DNA of 64,000 bases, taken from positions 62,001 to 126,000 of the forward strand of contig NZ_JAKJHW010000005.1 in assembly GCF_021646685.1 (NCBI RefSeq), read 5' to 3'. Shown one piece after another: positions 8,970-18,126 of the stretch; positions within the stretch are counted from its first letter, which is position 1; each line of letters starts with the position of its first letter. Under the pieces are notes generated by a model. It saw only the letters and a program-made list of their open reading frames with translations. It did no database searches and was not told the origin of the DNA. Origin of the DNA: Pseudalkalibacillus salsuginis (GTDB taxonomy: Bacteria; Bacillota; Bacilli; Bacillales; Fictibacillaceae). Made by a program: the position numbers and the translations under genes.

Positions 8970-9273
8970 AAATATTCCCCCTTTTCAAACAATCAATATC
9001 TATATTGCCAAAAATATAATTTAAGGTAGACTCTTTCCGTTTACTGATTAAAAGCATTCTTATAGAGTGTTTAATATCTATTCCACTGTTTTTTATTGTT
9101 GGTATTATTTCCTTTACCTTATCCTCTATTCGTCAAAAAAACATACATCTATTGAAATAGAAGAGGGAATAAATCGAGATATCCTATAAATCTGAATTTT
9201 TTCTGGATATAAATATATGGCAATAGTACGAAATTAAAACGACACGCTACTACCGTTTTTCATTTTTAATTTT
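8970..9273. other. Intergenic region
   Basis: About 300 bases of AT-rich DNA with no gene. A weak hairpin (AAAACG with CGTTTT, about 9237-9262) could terminate the CLC gene on the minus strand. Confidence 0.4.
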
Positions 9274-10578
9274 TTAAAGCTTTTTCATTTTTTCAACCTT
9301 TTCAATGGTTTCTCCGCGGGGGATATTATATAACCTACTCTTAGGTTCATATATTTTTTGAGATGGCCATAGCCCATGATGTCCAGAAAACAGATAACTA
9401 ACGATACAAGCAACAAAAAAGTACTCTAGTCCTTTACCATCAAACATCTCCATTGCTAATAGGAAAGCTGCTATAGGCGTATTAGCACCGCCACAAAAAG
9501 CAGCGATTAATCCTAATGCAGCGAGAAATGACATAGGTAAATCCATGAATGTATGTAAGGTATTCCCTAATGTTGCCCCCATAAAAAATAAAGGTATAGC
9601 CTCTCCACCTACAAAGCCAGTTCCAAGAGTGATCGACGTAAATATTAGCTTGGCCAGGAAAGCAAAGGGAGGAACGTCTTCTTTAAAAGATTGCTCTAAC
9701 ATATCTAAGCCTCGACCATTGTAATCTTGTGAACCAACTATTAGCGTTAATGCCACAATGATCATTCCTCCAACAAAGGCTCTTTTCATATGGTTTTTCT
9801 TGAAAAGCTTCTCTGATAATTTTTGTATCCCATGTCTCAACTGACAGTATAAAACACTTAATAGACTGAAAATAACAGAAGCAAGAATAACTTTTAGAAA
9901 CGTAATAACAGATAATTCTGGTACACTTTGTATAATAAATTCTGCGTGTTCATGCCCCCAAGCTGCTGTCGTTATAAAGTGACCAACAAAGCTAGCCACA
10001 AGACAAGGGACAAGTGCTTCAAATTTCAGTTTTCCTAAAGCAGCCATTTCCATCCCGAAAACTGCACCTGTTATGGGAGCTCCAAAGGCAGCACCAAAAC
10101 CAGCACTTATACCGCACATAATAAAAATTTTAGTGTCGAATCTGTTTACTTTAAAGAATTTGTTTACTGCTGTAGCTACACTTCCTCCCATTTGGACAGC
10201 TGCACCTTCTCTTCCGGTTGATCCACCAAAGAGAACTGTTATAAAGGTTCCAAAATAGACGATAGGCCCCATTCTCCGTGGCACCTCTTTTTTCCCATGT
10301 ACTGCGTCTATCACTAGATTATTTAATTCAGCAGTGTCATTTAAGGTGTTATTCAAAAATACCTTTCCATAGTTCATATATATGTATCCTAAGATAAGTC
10401 CTCCAAAGGGTAGAAGGAAGATAAGCCAACCACTTTTTTCTCGTACAGAACCTAGATAATCATTTGTCTCTAAAAGGAAAGTTGTTGTGGAACCCACAAT
10501 TACCCCAATTATGCTTCCAAAAATAATCCATTTGCCAAGAATTAAAAAAAGGTTTTTATACTTTAATGTTATTTCCAT
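9274..10578 (-). CDS. CLC-family anion channel/antiporter, possibly fluoride type
   Basis: 434 residues with the CLC core: GGSTGREGAAVQMGG (about residues 118-132) carries the gating glutamate of the GREG motif, followed by GISAGFGAAFGAPITG and later GFVGGEAIPLFFMGATLG. The usual anion-site motif GSGIP near residue 70-85 is absent; in its place is a stretch ending ELNNLVID. From memory, NNL(V/I) at this point is a trait of the CLC-F fluoride/proton antiporters of Firmicutes. I infer a fluoride or chloride exporter in the plasma membrane; the substrate needs alignment of the pore residues. Confidence 0.8.
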   Translation of the reverse strand: MEITLKYKNLFLILGKWIIFGSIIGVIVGSTTTFLLETNDYLGSVREKSGWLIFLLPFGGLILGYIYMNYGKVFLNNTLNDTAELNNLVIDAVHGKKEVPRRMGPIVYFGTFITVLFGGSTGREGAAVQMGGSVATAVNKFFKVNRFDTKIFIMCGISAGFGAAFGAPITGAVFGMEMAALGKLKFEALVPCLVASFVGHFITTAAWGHEHAEFIIQSVPELSVITFLKVILASVIFSLLSVLYCQLRHGIQKLSEKLFKKNHMKRAFVGGMIIVALTLIVGSQDYNGRGLDMLEQSFKEDVPPFAFLAKLIFTSITLGTGFVGGEAIPLFFMGATLGNTLHTFMDLPMSFLAALGLIAAFCGGANTPIAAFLLAMEMFDGKGLEYFFVACIVSYLFSGHHGLWPSQKIYEPKSRLYNIPRGETIEKVEKMKKL

Positions 10579-10943
10579 TCCGCAATTACCTCATTTAAAA
10601 CCATCCAGGAGTTATTCTAGTTTGTTTATTACTTCAGCAAAAATGTTATATGACACACTTGTCTGACTGTTATTTCGTTTAGGCTGACCCAGTTTAGTCA
10701 GTGTTCCAGTTAAAATGGACCGTTCAATTCTATTATTGCCCTTACAAAAATTGAATATCAAAAAAATAAGTACCTACTAGCTCATTTATATATGAAAGAA
10801 GCAAAAGGGACTAATCCTACAGATAAAATTTAAAAAACCTCATATTTGGTGAACCTTGCACCTCTTATCGAATAGTATATGGGCAGAGAAGTTTACCCAT
10901 TTAATACTTCAACTTTATTAGTGGAAATTTTACCTTATGGGAA
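10579..10943. other. Divergent intergenic region
   Basis: 365 bases between the CLC gene (minus) and the LysM protein gene (plus). No gene, strong hairpin or recognisable operator seen. Confidence 0.4.
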
Positions 10944-10952
10944 GTGAATACC

Positions 10953-12770
10953 ATGCAGACTTTTTACACAGTACGTTCAGGTGATACGGTGTACGAGATT
11001 TCCAGGAGATGGGGAATTCCAGCAGATTCCATTATTGCTGCAAACAATTTGAGAGCTCCTTACACGATTTTTATTGGTCAACAGCTGTCCATTCCGCCTG
11101 GGGTTGACATAGTAAGGGTTAGACAAGGAGATTCAGTGTATCGAATTTCACAATTATATAAAGTTCCACCTTCAGTGATAGTGGAGGCGAATCAACTTCA
11201 ACCACCTTATGCCATTCAGATCGGTCAATTATTAAAGGTTCCTGCAGGTGTTCCTTATTATATCGTCCAACCAGGGGATACACTGTATCAGCTTGCAGGG
11301 CGCTTTAATGTAATAACGAACGGGGAGCCAAATCATGAGCTTATCCGGATAGTAAACCAACTTCCATCCTCTCAACTATTTCCTGGTATGAAGTTAATGA
11401 TTCCATACGCCCCTCCTGGTGGCCAAGGAAGGATTGCCTATATCTCTGATCGGGGTGGGAATTATGATGTTTGGTTATATAACCCCCGGACAGGAGAGAA
11501 CGTGCAGCTCACCAGTGGATTAGGTGACTCCTTTTCAAGACCTGAATGGTCACCAAACAGCAGGAGAATTGCGTTTGTAGGAAAGAACAGAATCATCTAT
11601 GTAATTGAGGTTGCAACAGGTTCAATTGCTCAAATCGATCAGATAGGAGAAGAGGTTGAGTTCAAATTGGATTGGTCGCCTGACAGCACCCAAATTGCAT
11701 ATACAAAGCAAGGTCACATTATCTTGTACAACGTACTGTCTCATCAGGCACAAAGCATCCAACAACCCGAGTCAACAGATGTTCAATGGTTTCCCAGTGG
11801 TATGGAACTGCTTTTTCAGGCACCGGATGAATCAGGAATTAGTCAGCTTTACCGAATTCAAACCGATGGGACAGGGAAACAGCAAATCACAAGCAACACA
11901 GAAGGACGGCTTAATAATGCCCAGCTATCACCCGACGGAAGTTTTGTACTTTATACAACACCAGGTGTCAGTATCTCCATTATTCACACCGTTGAGCTTT
12001 CAACAGGGAATGTTGTCGAAGTAAAAGGCGGGCCCCTTGCAAAGAATTACTTTCCGGAATGGTCTCCTGATTCTTTAAAAATTGCTTATAGTGCCACCGC
12101 CTTGGAAGATAGAGGATATTTTTCGCAAGTTCGGACGGTGGGGAGGCGAGGAGAAGAGGATCGAATTTGGGCTATATCTAATTGTTTTGCATCACCTGTC
12201 ACATGGTCTACAGATGGAACAAAAATAGCATATCTTAGTGGGTGCAGGGAACAGGAATTTGCCCGTGAAATGTGGGCTATCGACCTCCTTCGCCCCGTTC
12301 CAATTCGACTAATTGAAGGAGTTAACATTCAGTCTCTTCAATGGTCTCCAACACCTATCATGGATGTATCCCAAAGCACATATACGAACACTACCTACAA
12401 GGTTCGTTTTCAATATCCATCGAACTGGCGAAAAGTGAACGAAGAAAGATACGAAGGTGCTGACGGTTTCTTTCAAATATCAGCTATTTCAGCTGGTGAA
12501 AATTTGAGTGAGGTGTGTCATGGGGAAGCTTTCCAGCAATTAATGCCCTATGGATCCATGCCAAGAATCTTGAAGGCACGAATTCAAAACCAAGAAGCTT
12601 GCTACATTTTTCCTTCTGCGGATCAACCAGCAGAAATGATGAATCAATCCGCTTTAATCGTAAGGTATCCAACCCCGATTAATATCCAAGGTGAAACTTA
12701 CAATTACTTCATCTTATGGACAGATCAACCGCATATGAAGGAGATAGGTTCAACTTTAACCTTTTTATAG
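10953..12770 (+). CDS. Triple-LysM protein with TolB-like beta-propeller
   Basis: 605 residues. Three LysM domains occupy about residues 1-155 (motifs YTVRSGDTVYEISRRWG, VRQGDSVYRISQLY, YIVQPGDTLYQLAGRF). Six or so TolB/PD40 blades follow (RIAYISDRGGNYDVWLY, WSPNSRRIAFVG, LSPDGSFVLYT, WSPDSLKIAYS), to about residue 470, and then a C-terminal domain of ~130 residues opening with YKVRFQYPSNWRKV, like PsbP/lipoprotein tails. No signal peptide is visible, although the LysM parts imply contact with peptidoglycan; spore-coat LysM proteins likewise lack signals, so a spore-surface role is possible. GGGAAG precedes ATG 10953; a GTG at 10944 is also in frame. Confidence 0.78.
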   Translation: MQTFYTVRSGDTVYEISRRWGIPADSIIAANNLRAPYTIFIGQQLSIPPGVDIVRVRQGDSVYRISQLYKVPPSVIVEANQLQPPYAIQIGQLLKVPAGVPYYIVQPGDTLYQLAGRFNVITNGEPNHELIRIVNQLPSSQLFPGMKLMIPYAPPGGQGRIAYISDRGGNYDVWLYNPRTGENVQLTSGLGDSFSRPEWSPNSRRIAFVGKNRIIYVIEVATGSIAQIDQIGEEVEFKLDWSPDSTQIAYTKQGHIILYNVLSHQAQSIQQPESTDVQWFPSGMELLFQAPDESGISQLYRIQTDGTGKQQITSNTEGRLNNAQLSPDGSFVLYTTPGVSISIIHTVELSTGNVVEVKGGPLAKNYFPEWSPDSLKIAYSATALEDRGYFSQVRTVGRRGEEDRIWAISNCFASPVTWSTDGTKIAYLSGCREQEFAREMWAIDLLRPVPIRLIEGVNIQSLQWSPTPIMDVSQSTYTNTTYKVRFQYPSNWRKVNEERYEGADGFFQISAISAGENLSEVCHGEAFQQLMPYGSMPRILKARIQNQEACYIFPSADQPAEMMNQSALIVRYPTPINIQGETYNYFILWTDQPHMKEIGSTLTFL

Positions 12771-12885
12771 AACGTGGGTACCTGTTCCCACTGTTTCACT
12801 AAAAAGTTAGCATACTGATGGCGGACCCTACACACTTTCGATGTATCAAAATATCAAATACAAAAGTAATATTTAAACCCCAATG

Positions 12886-12915
12886 AAGGCAACTATTTCT
12901 TCGGTTGCCTTTATT
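12886..12915 (+). terminator. Hairpin terminator
   Basis: AAGGCAAC pairs with GTTGCCTT, followed by a short T-rich stretch, about 115 bases after the LysM-propeller stop. Confidence 0.55.
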
Positions 12916-12941
12916 GGAATTATTTAAAGGATAAGAAAGTA

Positions 12942-13135
12942 TAAAATTTTGGTTGTGGTGAAGAAATGTCTAGCTCCAACGCCCAACCACTTGGACCACT
13001 TCAGTCCCTTTGCGGCGGTCGACACATTGATTTAGGTCGAAGTGTTTGCCCACGCTGAACCGAACTTTGTTTGGTTCGACCTCCTCGTCGGACTTCCAGT
13101 GACCTTCATGGCTGAACAGGGCGCTTTCGCTTTTC
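12942..13135 (+). repeat. Repeat family A, copy 1
   Basis: Full ~190-bp copy: lead AAAATTTTGG, TCTAGCTCCAACGCCCAACC, core GAACCGAACTTTGTTTGGTTC (a GAACCGAAC/GTTTGGTTC hairpin), CCTCCTCGTCGG, and tail CGCTTTTCTT. It fills the gap between convergent genes. Confidence 0.85.
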
Positions 13136-13154
13136 TTGATGTCTTGCTGACTTT

Positions 13155-13505
13155 TTATCCGTACAGTTCAATCGTATAAGTCCCACGTTCAGTTACGAGG
13201 GAAAAACGGATGTCATCAAACTGGTACTGAGTTGTATCCTCCAGTGGTATTTCGTAAGAAGAAGCTGGTAGAGACTCTCCGCCTTGTGCATCTGTTTCAG
13301 TTGTTCCTTCACCAATTAAATGGATCGAATGCATGGGCTCATAATCATCGATTCTTCTTGTATCTTTATGATAAGAAATATCATCCAATTTCATAATGAT
13401 GCTATCCTGATCACCGAGTTCCTGCTTTGTGATCTTAATGGTCTTTCCGCTCCATTGCTGTATTAATTGATTGAATTGTTCCACCGTCAAGTAATGGTCG
13501 TTCAT
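13155..13505 (-). CDS. Hypothetical protein, 116 residues
   Basis: Soluble, acidic, with no signal or membrane segment. It starts MNDHYLTVEQFNQLIQQW, with AGGAGGG a few bases before the ATG. The middle and end are beta-rich (IIMKLDDISYH, IRFSLVTERGTYTIELYG). I do not recognise a family. It lies divergent from the Nudix gene and ends against repeat copy 1. Similar small proteins are usually Bacillaceae-specific; no function can be assigned. Confidence 0.6.
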   Translation of the reverse strand: MNDHYLTVEQFNQLIQQWSGKTIKITKQELGDQDSIIMKLDDISYHKDTRRIDDYEPMHSIHLIGEGTTETDAQGGESLPASSYEIPLEDTTQYQFDDIRFSLVTERGTYTIELYG

Positions 13506-13678
13506 ATGTATCCCTCCTGTCTTTTATATTTTCCCGGAAATCAGGAATCATACTTTCCAATGGAATTAAGGTATACTTGATTCTAGAAAAATCAATATAA
13601 TTAGAGTAAATTGACTTAAGCACATTCACATGGATTTGTTCTGTTATAGTAAAGAGAAATGATACTCGGAGTGTTCTT

Positions 13679-14296
13679 ATGAAACGAGAAATAATGATCA
13701 GGAAAATGATTGACCATACTCCCTCCATTATCGGAAATAATAGGTTGAACCATTATTCTGTTCTTCTTCCCTTGATCGAAAAGGAAGATGGTCTTCATAT
13801 TTTATTTGAAGTCCGTTCATTCCAAATGAGACGTCAACCAGGAGAAATCTGCTTTCCAGGAGGAAAAGTAGATAAACAAGACCGGATTCCACAGGATGCT
13901 GCAATCAGAGAAGCGAAGGAAGAGCTGGGGATAACAGACAAGGAGATCACAGATGTATTTCCTTTTGACTATATGCTCTCCCCATTTGGCATGATGGTGA
14001 ACACGTATGTCGGCTTTTTGGACTGCACCTTAAATCGCATTGTGCCGAATCCTTCTGAAGTGGAAGAGGTATTTACTGTTCCGCTTGCTTTTTTCAAAAA
14101 CAATCCACCAAAAATCCATCATGTTAACTTTGAAATAAAGCCAGAAGAAGGATTCCCGTTTGATCTGATTACAAACGGCAAGGACTATCAATGGCAGATG
14201 CGGAAAATCGAAGAATACTTCTATATGTACGAAGGAAGGGTGATATGGGGGCTTACTGCAAAAATCCTGTATGCATTTATTGAATTTATCGAGTAG
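13679..14296 (+). CDS. Nudix hydrolase, CoA-pyrophosphatase type
   Basis: 205 residues. The Nudix box GGKVDKQDRIPQDAAIREA plus KEELGI lies at about residues 60-84 with REAKEE carrying the metal-binding glutamates. The preceding EVRSFQMRRQPGEICFPGG matches the UPF0035/NudL motif (L-R-x-H-x-G-E-I-x-F-P-G-G) of coenzyme A pyrophosphatases, which cleave CoA to phosphopantetheine and 3',5'-ADP; here the usual histidine is replaced by glutamine (RRQPG). GGAGTG sits 5 bases before the ATG. It stands alone upstream of the dipeptidase. Confidence 0.85.
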   Translation: MKREIMIRKMIDHTPSIIGNNRLNHYSVLLPLIEKEDGLHILFEVRSFQMRRQPGEICFPGGKVDKQDRIPQDAAIREAKEELGITDKEITDVFPFDYMLSPFGMMVNTYVGFLDCTLNRIVPNPSEVEEVFTVPLAFFKNNPPKIHHVNFEIKPEEGFPFDLITNGKDYQWQMRKIEEYFYMYEGRVIWGLTAKILYAFIEFIE

Positions 14297-14442
14297 GCTT
14301 TGTTAAAGTACATTGCTGATATGCCATATTCACTCCAATTCAGCAGGCGATCGACAAGCCTTTTTAGGGTCTTGTCAGGCTGGTGAATTGCCTTGATGTT
14401 ATACTAAATGAAATAAAGAAGGGATATAAGGAGGTTATAATT

Positions 14443-15795
14443 TTGAAGGAATCCATCTCATTACATAAAGATCGATATGTTGAGCAATTAAAGGAATTTT
14501 TGAGAATACCAAGCATTTCGACTTTACCTGAACATAAAGAAGACGTCCTAAAAGCGGCGAAATGGCTCGCTTCCTCACTTGAACAGATTGGCATGGAAAA
14601 CATTGAAATCATCGAAACGGAAGGCCATCCGATCGTCTATGCAGATTGGCTGCACGCAGAAGGTAAACCGACTGTGCTTGTCTATGGCCACTATGATGTC
14701 CAGCCTGCAGATCCCATCGACCTATGGGAGTCACCGCCATTTGAGCCGGAAGTAAGAGCGGACAAGCTCTATGCCAGAGGTGCTACAGATGATAAAGGAC
14801 AGCTTTTCATACATGTAAAAGCGCTTGAAACCTTGATGAATGAAGATGGAAAGCTTCCGGTCAATATCAAACTTTGTATTGAGGGTGAAGAGGAACAGGC
14901 AAGCCCTAATCTTCCTTCTTTTATACAGCAGAATCCTGAAAAATTATCTTGTGACGCTGTGCTTATCTCGGATACCTCATTCATTGAAAAAGGCCAGCCT
15001 GCAATATGCACGTCACTTAGGGGAGCGCTTGCCCTGGAACTTAGCTTGAAAACAGCGGATTCCGACCTCCATTCAGGGGTATATGGGGGAGGCGTTCCCA
15101 ATGCTGCCCATAATCTAGTAAGGCTATTGGATTCTTTTCACGATCATAATGGAAAGGTTGCAGTGGAAGGGTTTTATGAAGGGGTCCCTGTATTGACAGA
15201 GGAACTGAAGCAGGAAGTGGCGGCAATTCCATTTGATGAAGAGAAAACAAAGAAAGAGCTAGGAATGGAAGCCTTATCTGGTGAAAAAGGATTTTCATTT
15301 TTAGAGCAAACTGGTGTCAGGCCTACCCTTGAGATCAATGGAATCACAGCAGGTTTTCAGGGAGAAGGCATTAAAACGATCGTTCCATGCGAAGCAAGTG
15401 CTAAAATCAGCTGTCGTCTTGTCGGGGAACAAGATCCGCAGACGGTTTATGAAATGATTGAAAAGCATGTGAAATCGAATAAACCAGTTGGGACGAAAGT
15501 TACTGTAAAGCAGACCATCAAAGCTAAACCTGTTTTACTGGATTCCCAAAGTCTGATGATACAAAAGGCGGCAGATGCTTATGAGGCTGTATATGGTGTC
15601 CGGCCATTGTTTCCTAAAGAAGGCGGTTCCATCCCGATTGTAGAGGTATTTTCAAGAGTGCTGGATGCTCCGGTTGTGTTGATGGGCTTTGGCCTCCCCT
15701 CTGAAAATCTCCATGCACCGAATGAGCATTTCCATTTAGAGAATTTCACACAAGGGATCGAAACCGTCTGTCACTATCTGAAGTCACTTTCATAA
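14443..15795 (+). CDS. M20-family dipeptidase
   Basis: 450 residues from a TTG start preceded by a perfect AAGGAGGT 7 bases upstream; the frame extends back to 14383 but has no RBS there. Metal ligands are visible in order: GHYDVQP, ATDDKGQ (bridging Asp), GEEEQAS (catalytic and metal Glu), SDTSF and, near the end, NLHAPNEHF. This is the CNDP-like dipeptidase layout with an inserted dimerisation domain (about 205-360). It should be a cytosolic di-zinc peptidase of dipeptides; exact specificity is unknown. Confidence 0.88.
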   Translation: MKESISLHKDRYVEQLKEFLRIPSISTLPEHKEDVLKAAKWLASSLEQIGMENIEIIETEGHPIVYADWLHAEGKPTVLVYGHYDVQPADPIDLWESPPFEPEVRADKLYARGATDDKGQLFIHVKALETLMNEDGKLPVNIKLCIEGEEEQASPNLPSFIQQNPEKLSCDAVLISDTSFIEKGQPAICTSLRGALALELSLKTADSDLHSGVYGGGVPNAAHNLVRLLDSFHDHNGKVAVEGFYEGVPVLTEELKQEVAAIPFDEEKTKKELGMEALSGEKGFSFLEQTGVRPTLEINGITAGFQGEGIKTIVPCEASAKISCRLVGEQDPQTVYEMIEKHVKSNKPVGTKVTVKQTIKAKPVLLDSQSLMIQKAADAYEAVYGVRPLFPKEGGSIPIVEVFSRVLDAPVVLMGFGLPSENLHAPNEHFHLENFTQGIETVCHYLKSLS

Positions 15796-15813
15796 AATCT
15801 ACGAAAAAGAAAG

Positions 15814-15849
15814 AAGGAGCCAGCTTTGAACAAGACACGGCTCCTTTTT
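15814..15849. terminator. Bidirectional terminator
   Basis: AAGGAGCC pairs with GGCTCCTT, ending TTTTTC on the plus side and with A-rich sequence before it. It separates the dipeptidase (plus) and the flavin monooxygenase (minus), which converge here. Confidence 0.8.
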
Positions 15850-15856
15850 CCTCTCA

Positions 15857-16873
15857 TCAGCTTTTTATAATTCCAGTAAGGATTTCATAAGATCGGAGGC
15901 GGGCTGTGTGGTCGTAGATTTGAGAAGCCACAATCATTTCATCAGCCTCTGTCTCTTTAAGAAAACGATTAAGCTTTTCCCTTACGGTTTCAGGGCTTCC
16001 GATGATAGAGCCACCTAATTGTTTTTCTAAGACGGCTTTTTCATATTCTGTCCATCTTCCTTCCATACTTTCCACAGGCGGCTGCAGCGGCCCCAACTGG
16101 TTACGGATCAGATTTAAAAATTGCTGCTGCAGTGATGTGGCCAACCGCTGTGCTTCTTCATCGGTATCTGCTGCTATAACATTCACACCAACCATTGCAT
16201 AAGGTTTTTCAAGGACCTCAGAAGGCTCGAAAAATCGGCGATAGACTTGTAGAGCTGCTAAAGTATTGTTAGGTGAAAAGTGGCTGGCAAAGGCGAATGG
16301 CAGGCCTTCTTTGGCAGCCAGTTCAGCACTGAACCCGCTTGATCCCAATAACCATATCGGAATATCCAATCCTTCTCCAGGAAACGCGCGCACCCGTATT
16401 TTACCCTCCGCTATTGACGGATCGAAATAGGTCCTTAACTCTGCCAACTGTTCAGGGAAGTCCTGAGCATTCTGCTTATGATTCTTTCTTAAGGCATATG
16501 AAGTGGTCTGGTCAGTGCCAGGTGCCCGTCCAAGTCCGAGGTCAATCCGACCAGGAAACATCGACTCCAGGGTACCGAACTGCTCAGCAATTACGAGTGG
16601 CGCATGATTCGGAAGCATAATCCCTCCTGATCCTACACGTATCTTAGATGTGTTCGCTGCGACATGTCCAATGACTACCGAAGTTGCAGAACTGGCGATC
16701 GCCGGCATATTGTGATGTTCTGCCAGCCAGTAGCGATTATAGCCCCATTTTTCTGCATGCTGGGCTAAATCTACTGTATTTTGAAAAGACTCAGATGGTG
16801 TCCCTCCAGCAAGGATAGGGGCAAGATCAAGAACTGAAAAAGGAATATCTTCTAGTGTTTTATGTGAAGGCAT
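15857..16873 (-). CDS. Luciferase-like flavin-dependent monooxygenase
   Basis: 338 residues of the bacterial-luciferase superfamily, in the YwcH/YceB group by its motifs: FSVLDLAPI near the start, [10 protein letters not shown] (about 47-56), [24 protein letters not shown]-like block and [14 protein letters not shown] (about 105-118), the FMN/FMNH2-binding signature. A reduced flavin supplied by a separate reductase is the expected cofactor; the natural substrate is unknown. It stands alone; AGAAGATGATAG precedes the ATG. Confidence 0.87.
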   Translation of the reverse strand: MPSHKTLEDIPFSVLDLAPILAGGTPSESFQNTVDLAQHAEKWGYNRYWLAEHHNMPAIASSATSVVIGHVAANTSKIRVGSGGIMLPNHAPLVIAEQFGTLESMFPGRIDLGLGRAPGTDQTTSYALRKNHKQNAQDFPEQLAELRTYFDPSIAEGKIRVRAFPGEGLDIPIWLLGSSGFSAELAAKEGLPFAFASHFSPNNTLAALQVYRRFFEPSEVLEKPYAMVGVNVIAADTDEEAQRLATSLQQQFLNLIRNQLGPLQPPVESMEGRWTEYEKAVLEKQLGGSIIGSPETVREKLNRFLKETEADEMIVASQIYDHTARLRSYEILTGIIKS

Positions 16874-17044
16874 ACTATCATCTTCTTTCGTTTGTTTAGT
16901 TACTTGTTATTAGTGTTAGTGTATCAACATTTTATTTAATTTCAAAAAATCAGCTTGGCCAGTTGGTGACAAGAATTTGTGCTATTTGGAAGATTTTTTC
17001 AAACGAATCATTTAAAATAAAAGCGATTTAGGAGGGGTTATCAT

Positions 17045-17542
17045 ATGTCAGTGGAACAAAAGAATTCAGTAACATTAGTCACTGAGGAATCATTTCAAGC
17101 AGTTGGATTGAAGTGGGAAGGAACTTTTGATGTGGCATTTGCTGGGGAGATCAGAGACGTTCAAAAGAAAATGCATGATCGTCTAAACGAAATTCAATTT
17201 GTTGAGAACCCTGATGTCTTACTTGGTCTCTCTTACCATGCTACCCAAAACGCTTCAAGCTTTACCCACTACTCTGTCGTAAAAGCATCACAGGTAGAAG
17301 ATGTCCCTTCCGGTATGGTAATGATATCCGTCCCTGAATTAACCTATGCTAAGTGTGAACACGCTAAAGGACAAAGCATCAAACAATCTTATAACAACAT
17401 ATATGATTGGATTAAGGCCGAGGGATACAAGGAAAATCGTGTTGGCGATCTTACCCATTTTGAAAAGTATCAGATGGCTCAGAACCCTTATGATCAGGAC
17501 CCGGAATTTACGATCATGATTCCAATAACCAAAGAAACCTAA
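17045..17542 (+). CDS. GyrI-like / AraC effector-binding domain protein
   Basis: 165 residues. Free-standing GyrI-like small-molecule-binding domain, with VTEESFQAVGLKWEG at the start, a central LLGLSYHATQ and GMVMISVPELTYAKCEHAKG, and EFTIMIPI at the end. Such proteins bind hydrophobic compounds or inhibit gyrase; without a fused DNA-binding domain it is more likely a binding or hydrolase-like protein than a regulator. AGGAGGGG precedes the ATG, and a strong terminator follows. Confidence 0.75.
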   Translation: MSVEQKNSVTLVTEESFQAVGLKWEGTFDVAFAGEIRDVQKKMHDRLNEIQFVENPDVLLGLSYHATQNASSFTHYSVVKASQVEDVPSGMVMISVPELTYAKCEHAKGQSIKQSYNNIYDWIKAEGYKENRVGDLTHFEKYQMAQNPYDQDPEFTIMIPITKET

Positions 17543-17581
17543 TATAGGTGATTTACATTCAAAAAGGAACCTCCTTTCCTT

Positions 17582-17610
17582 AAAAAAGCTTCTCAAATGG
17601 AAGCTTTTTT
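17582..17610 (+). terminator. Strong intrinsic terminator
   Basis: AAAAAAGCTTC, a 7-base loop, GAAGCTTTTTT: perfect 11-bp stem, 40 bases after the GyrI-like gene. Confidence 0.85.
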
Positions 17611-17814
17611 GCTATGTCCAACACACTGTGGTATAACAGAGTTTGAATTGTCAATAAAAAAACTACCATCACTAACCCTTTAATTAGAAGGGTTCAGGCC
17701 AATATTTGTGTTAAATTTTCAAAAAAATAAAAAAATGGGTACACAAATCCATTCAACTTATGTATACTGTACTATAACAGAAAACAAAACCTGATTTTAA
17801 GGAGGAATCAACAA

Positions 17815-17952
17815 ATGGCGATCGAGAATCCGGTTCAATTTTTTAAAAACTTGCCAAAGAAAAAATGTCCTGAGTGTGGTCAGACGATCCAGGAACAGGC
17901 TGAGTCGTATTTCATGGAATGCGAACACTGCCTGTCAAAAAAAGCAGAATAG
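17815..17952 (+). CDS. YhfH-like small zinc-ribbon protein
   Basis: 45 residues. It contains two cysteine pairs, CPECG (about 20-24) and CEHC (about 37-40), the spacing of a zinc ribbon, after a short basic stretch KKKC. Size and pattern match the YhfH family of Bacillaceae, whose function is unknown. AAGGAGG lies 9 bases before the ATG. A GC-rich hairpin follows directly, so it is a monocistronic small gene. Confidence 0.8.
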   Translation: MAIENPVQFFKNLPKKKCPECGQTIQEQAESYFMECEHCLSKKAE

Positions 17953-17982
17953 AAGGATGGGGTTGCCCCTCGTCCTTTCTAT
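17951..17982 (+). terminator. Terminator of the YhfH-like gene
   Basis: AGAAGGA-GGGG pairs with CCCC-GTCCTTTCT directly after the stop; imperfect stem with a T-rich 3' side. Confidence 0.6.
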
Positions 17983-18126
17983 TGTCTTTACTACTTAGAA
18001 GAGTAAAGTCTCAGACAGGTTACACTTGTAATGTTCAAAGCGTTGATAGTGAAATGATGGTTTTGATGAATTCTTGAAAGCCTGGCTTACCAAAAATAAA
18101 CTGATGTGTTTAGGGAGGGTTCGACA

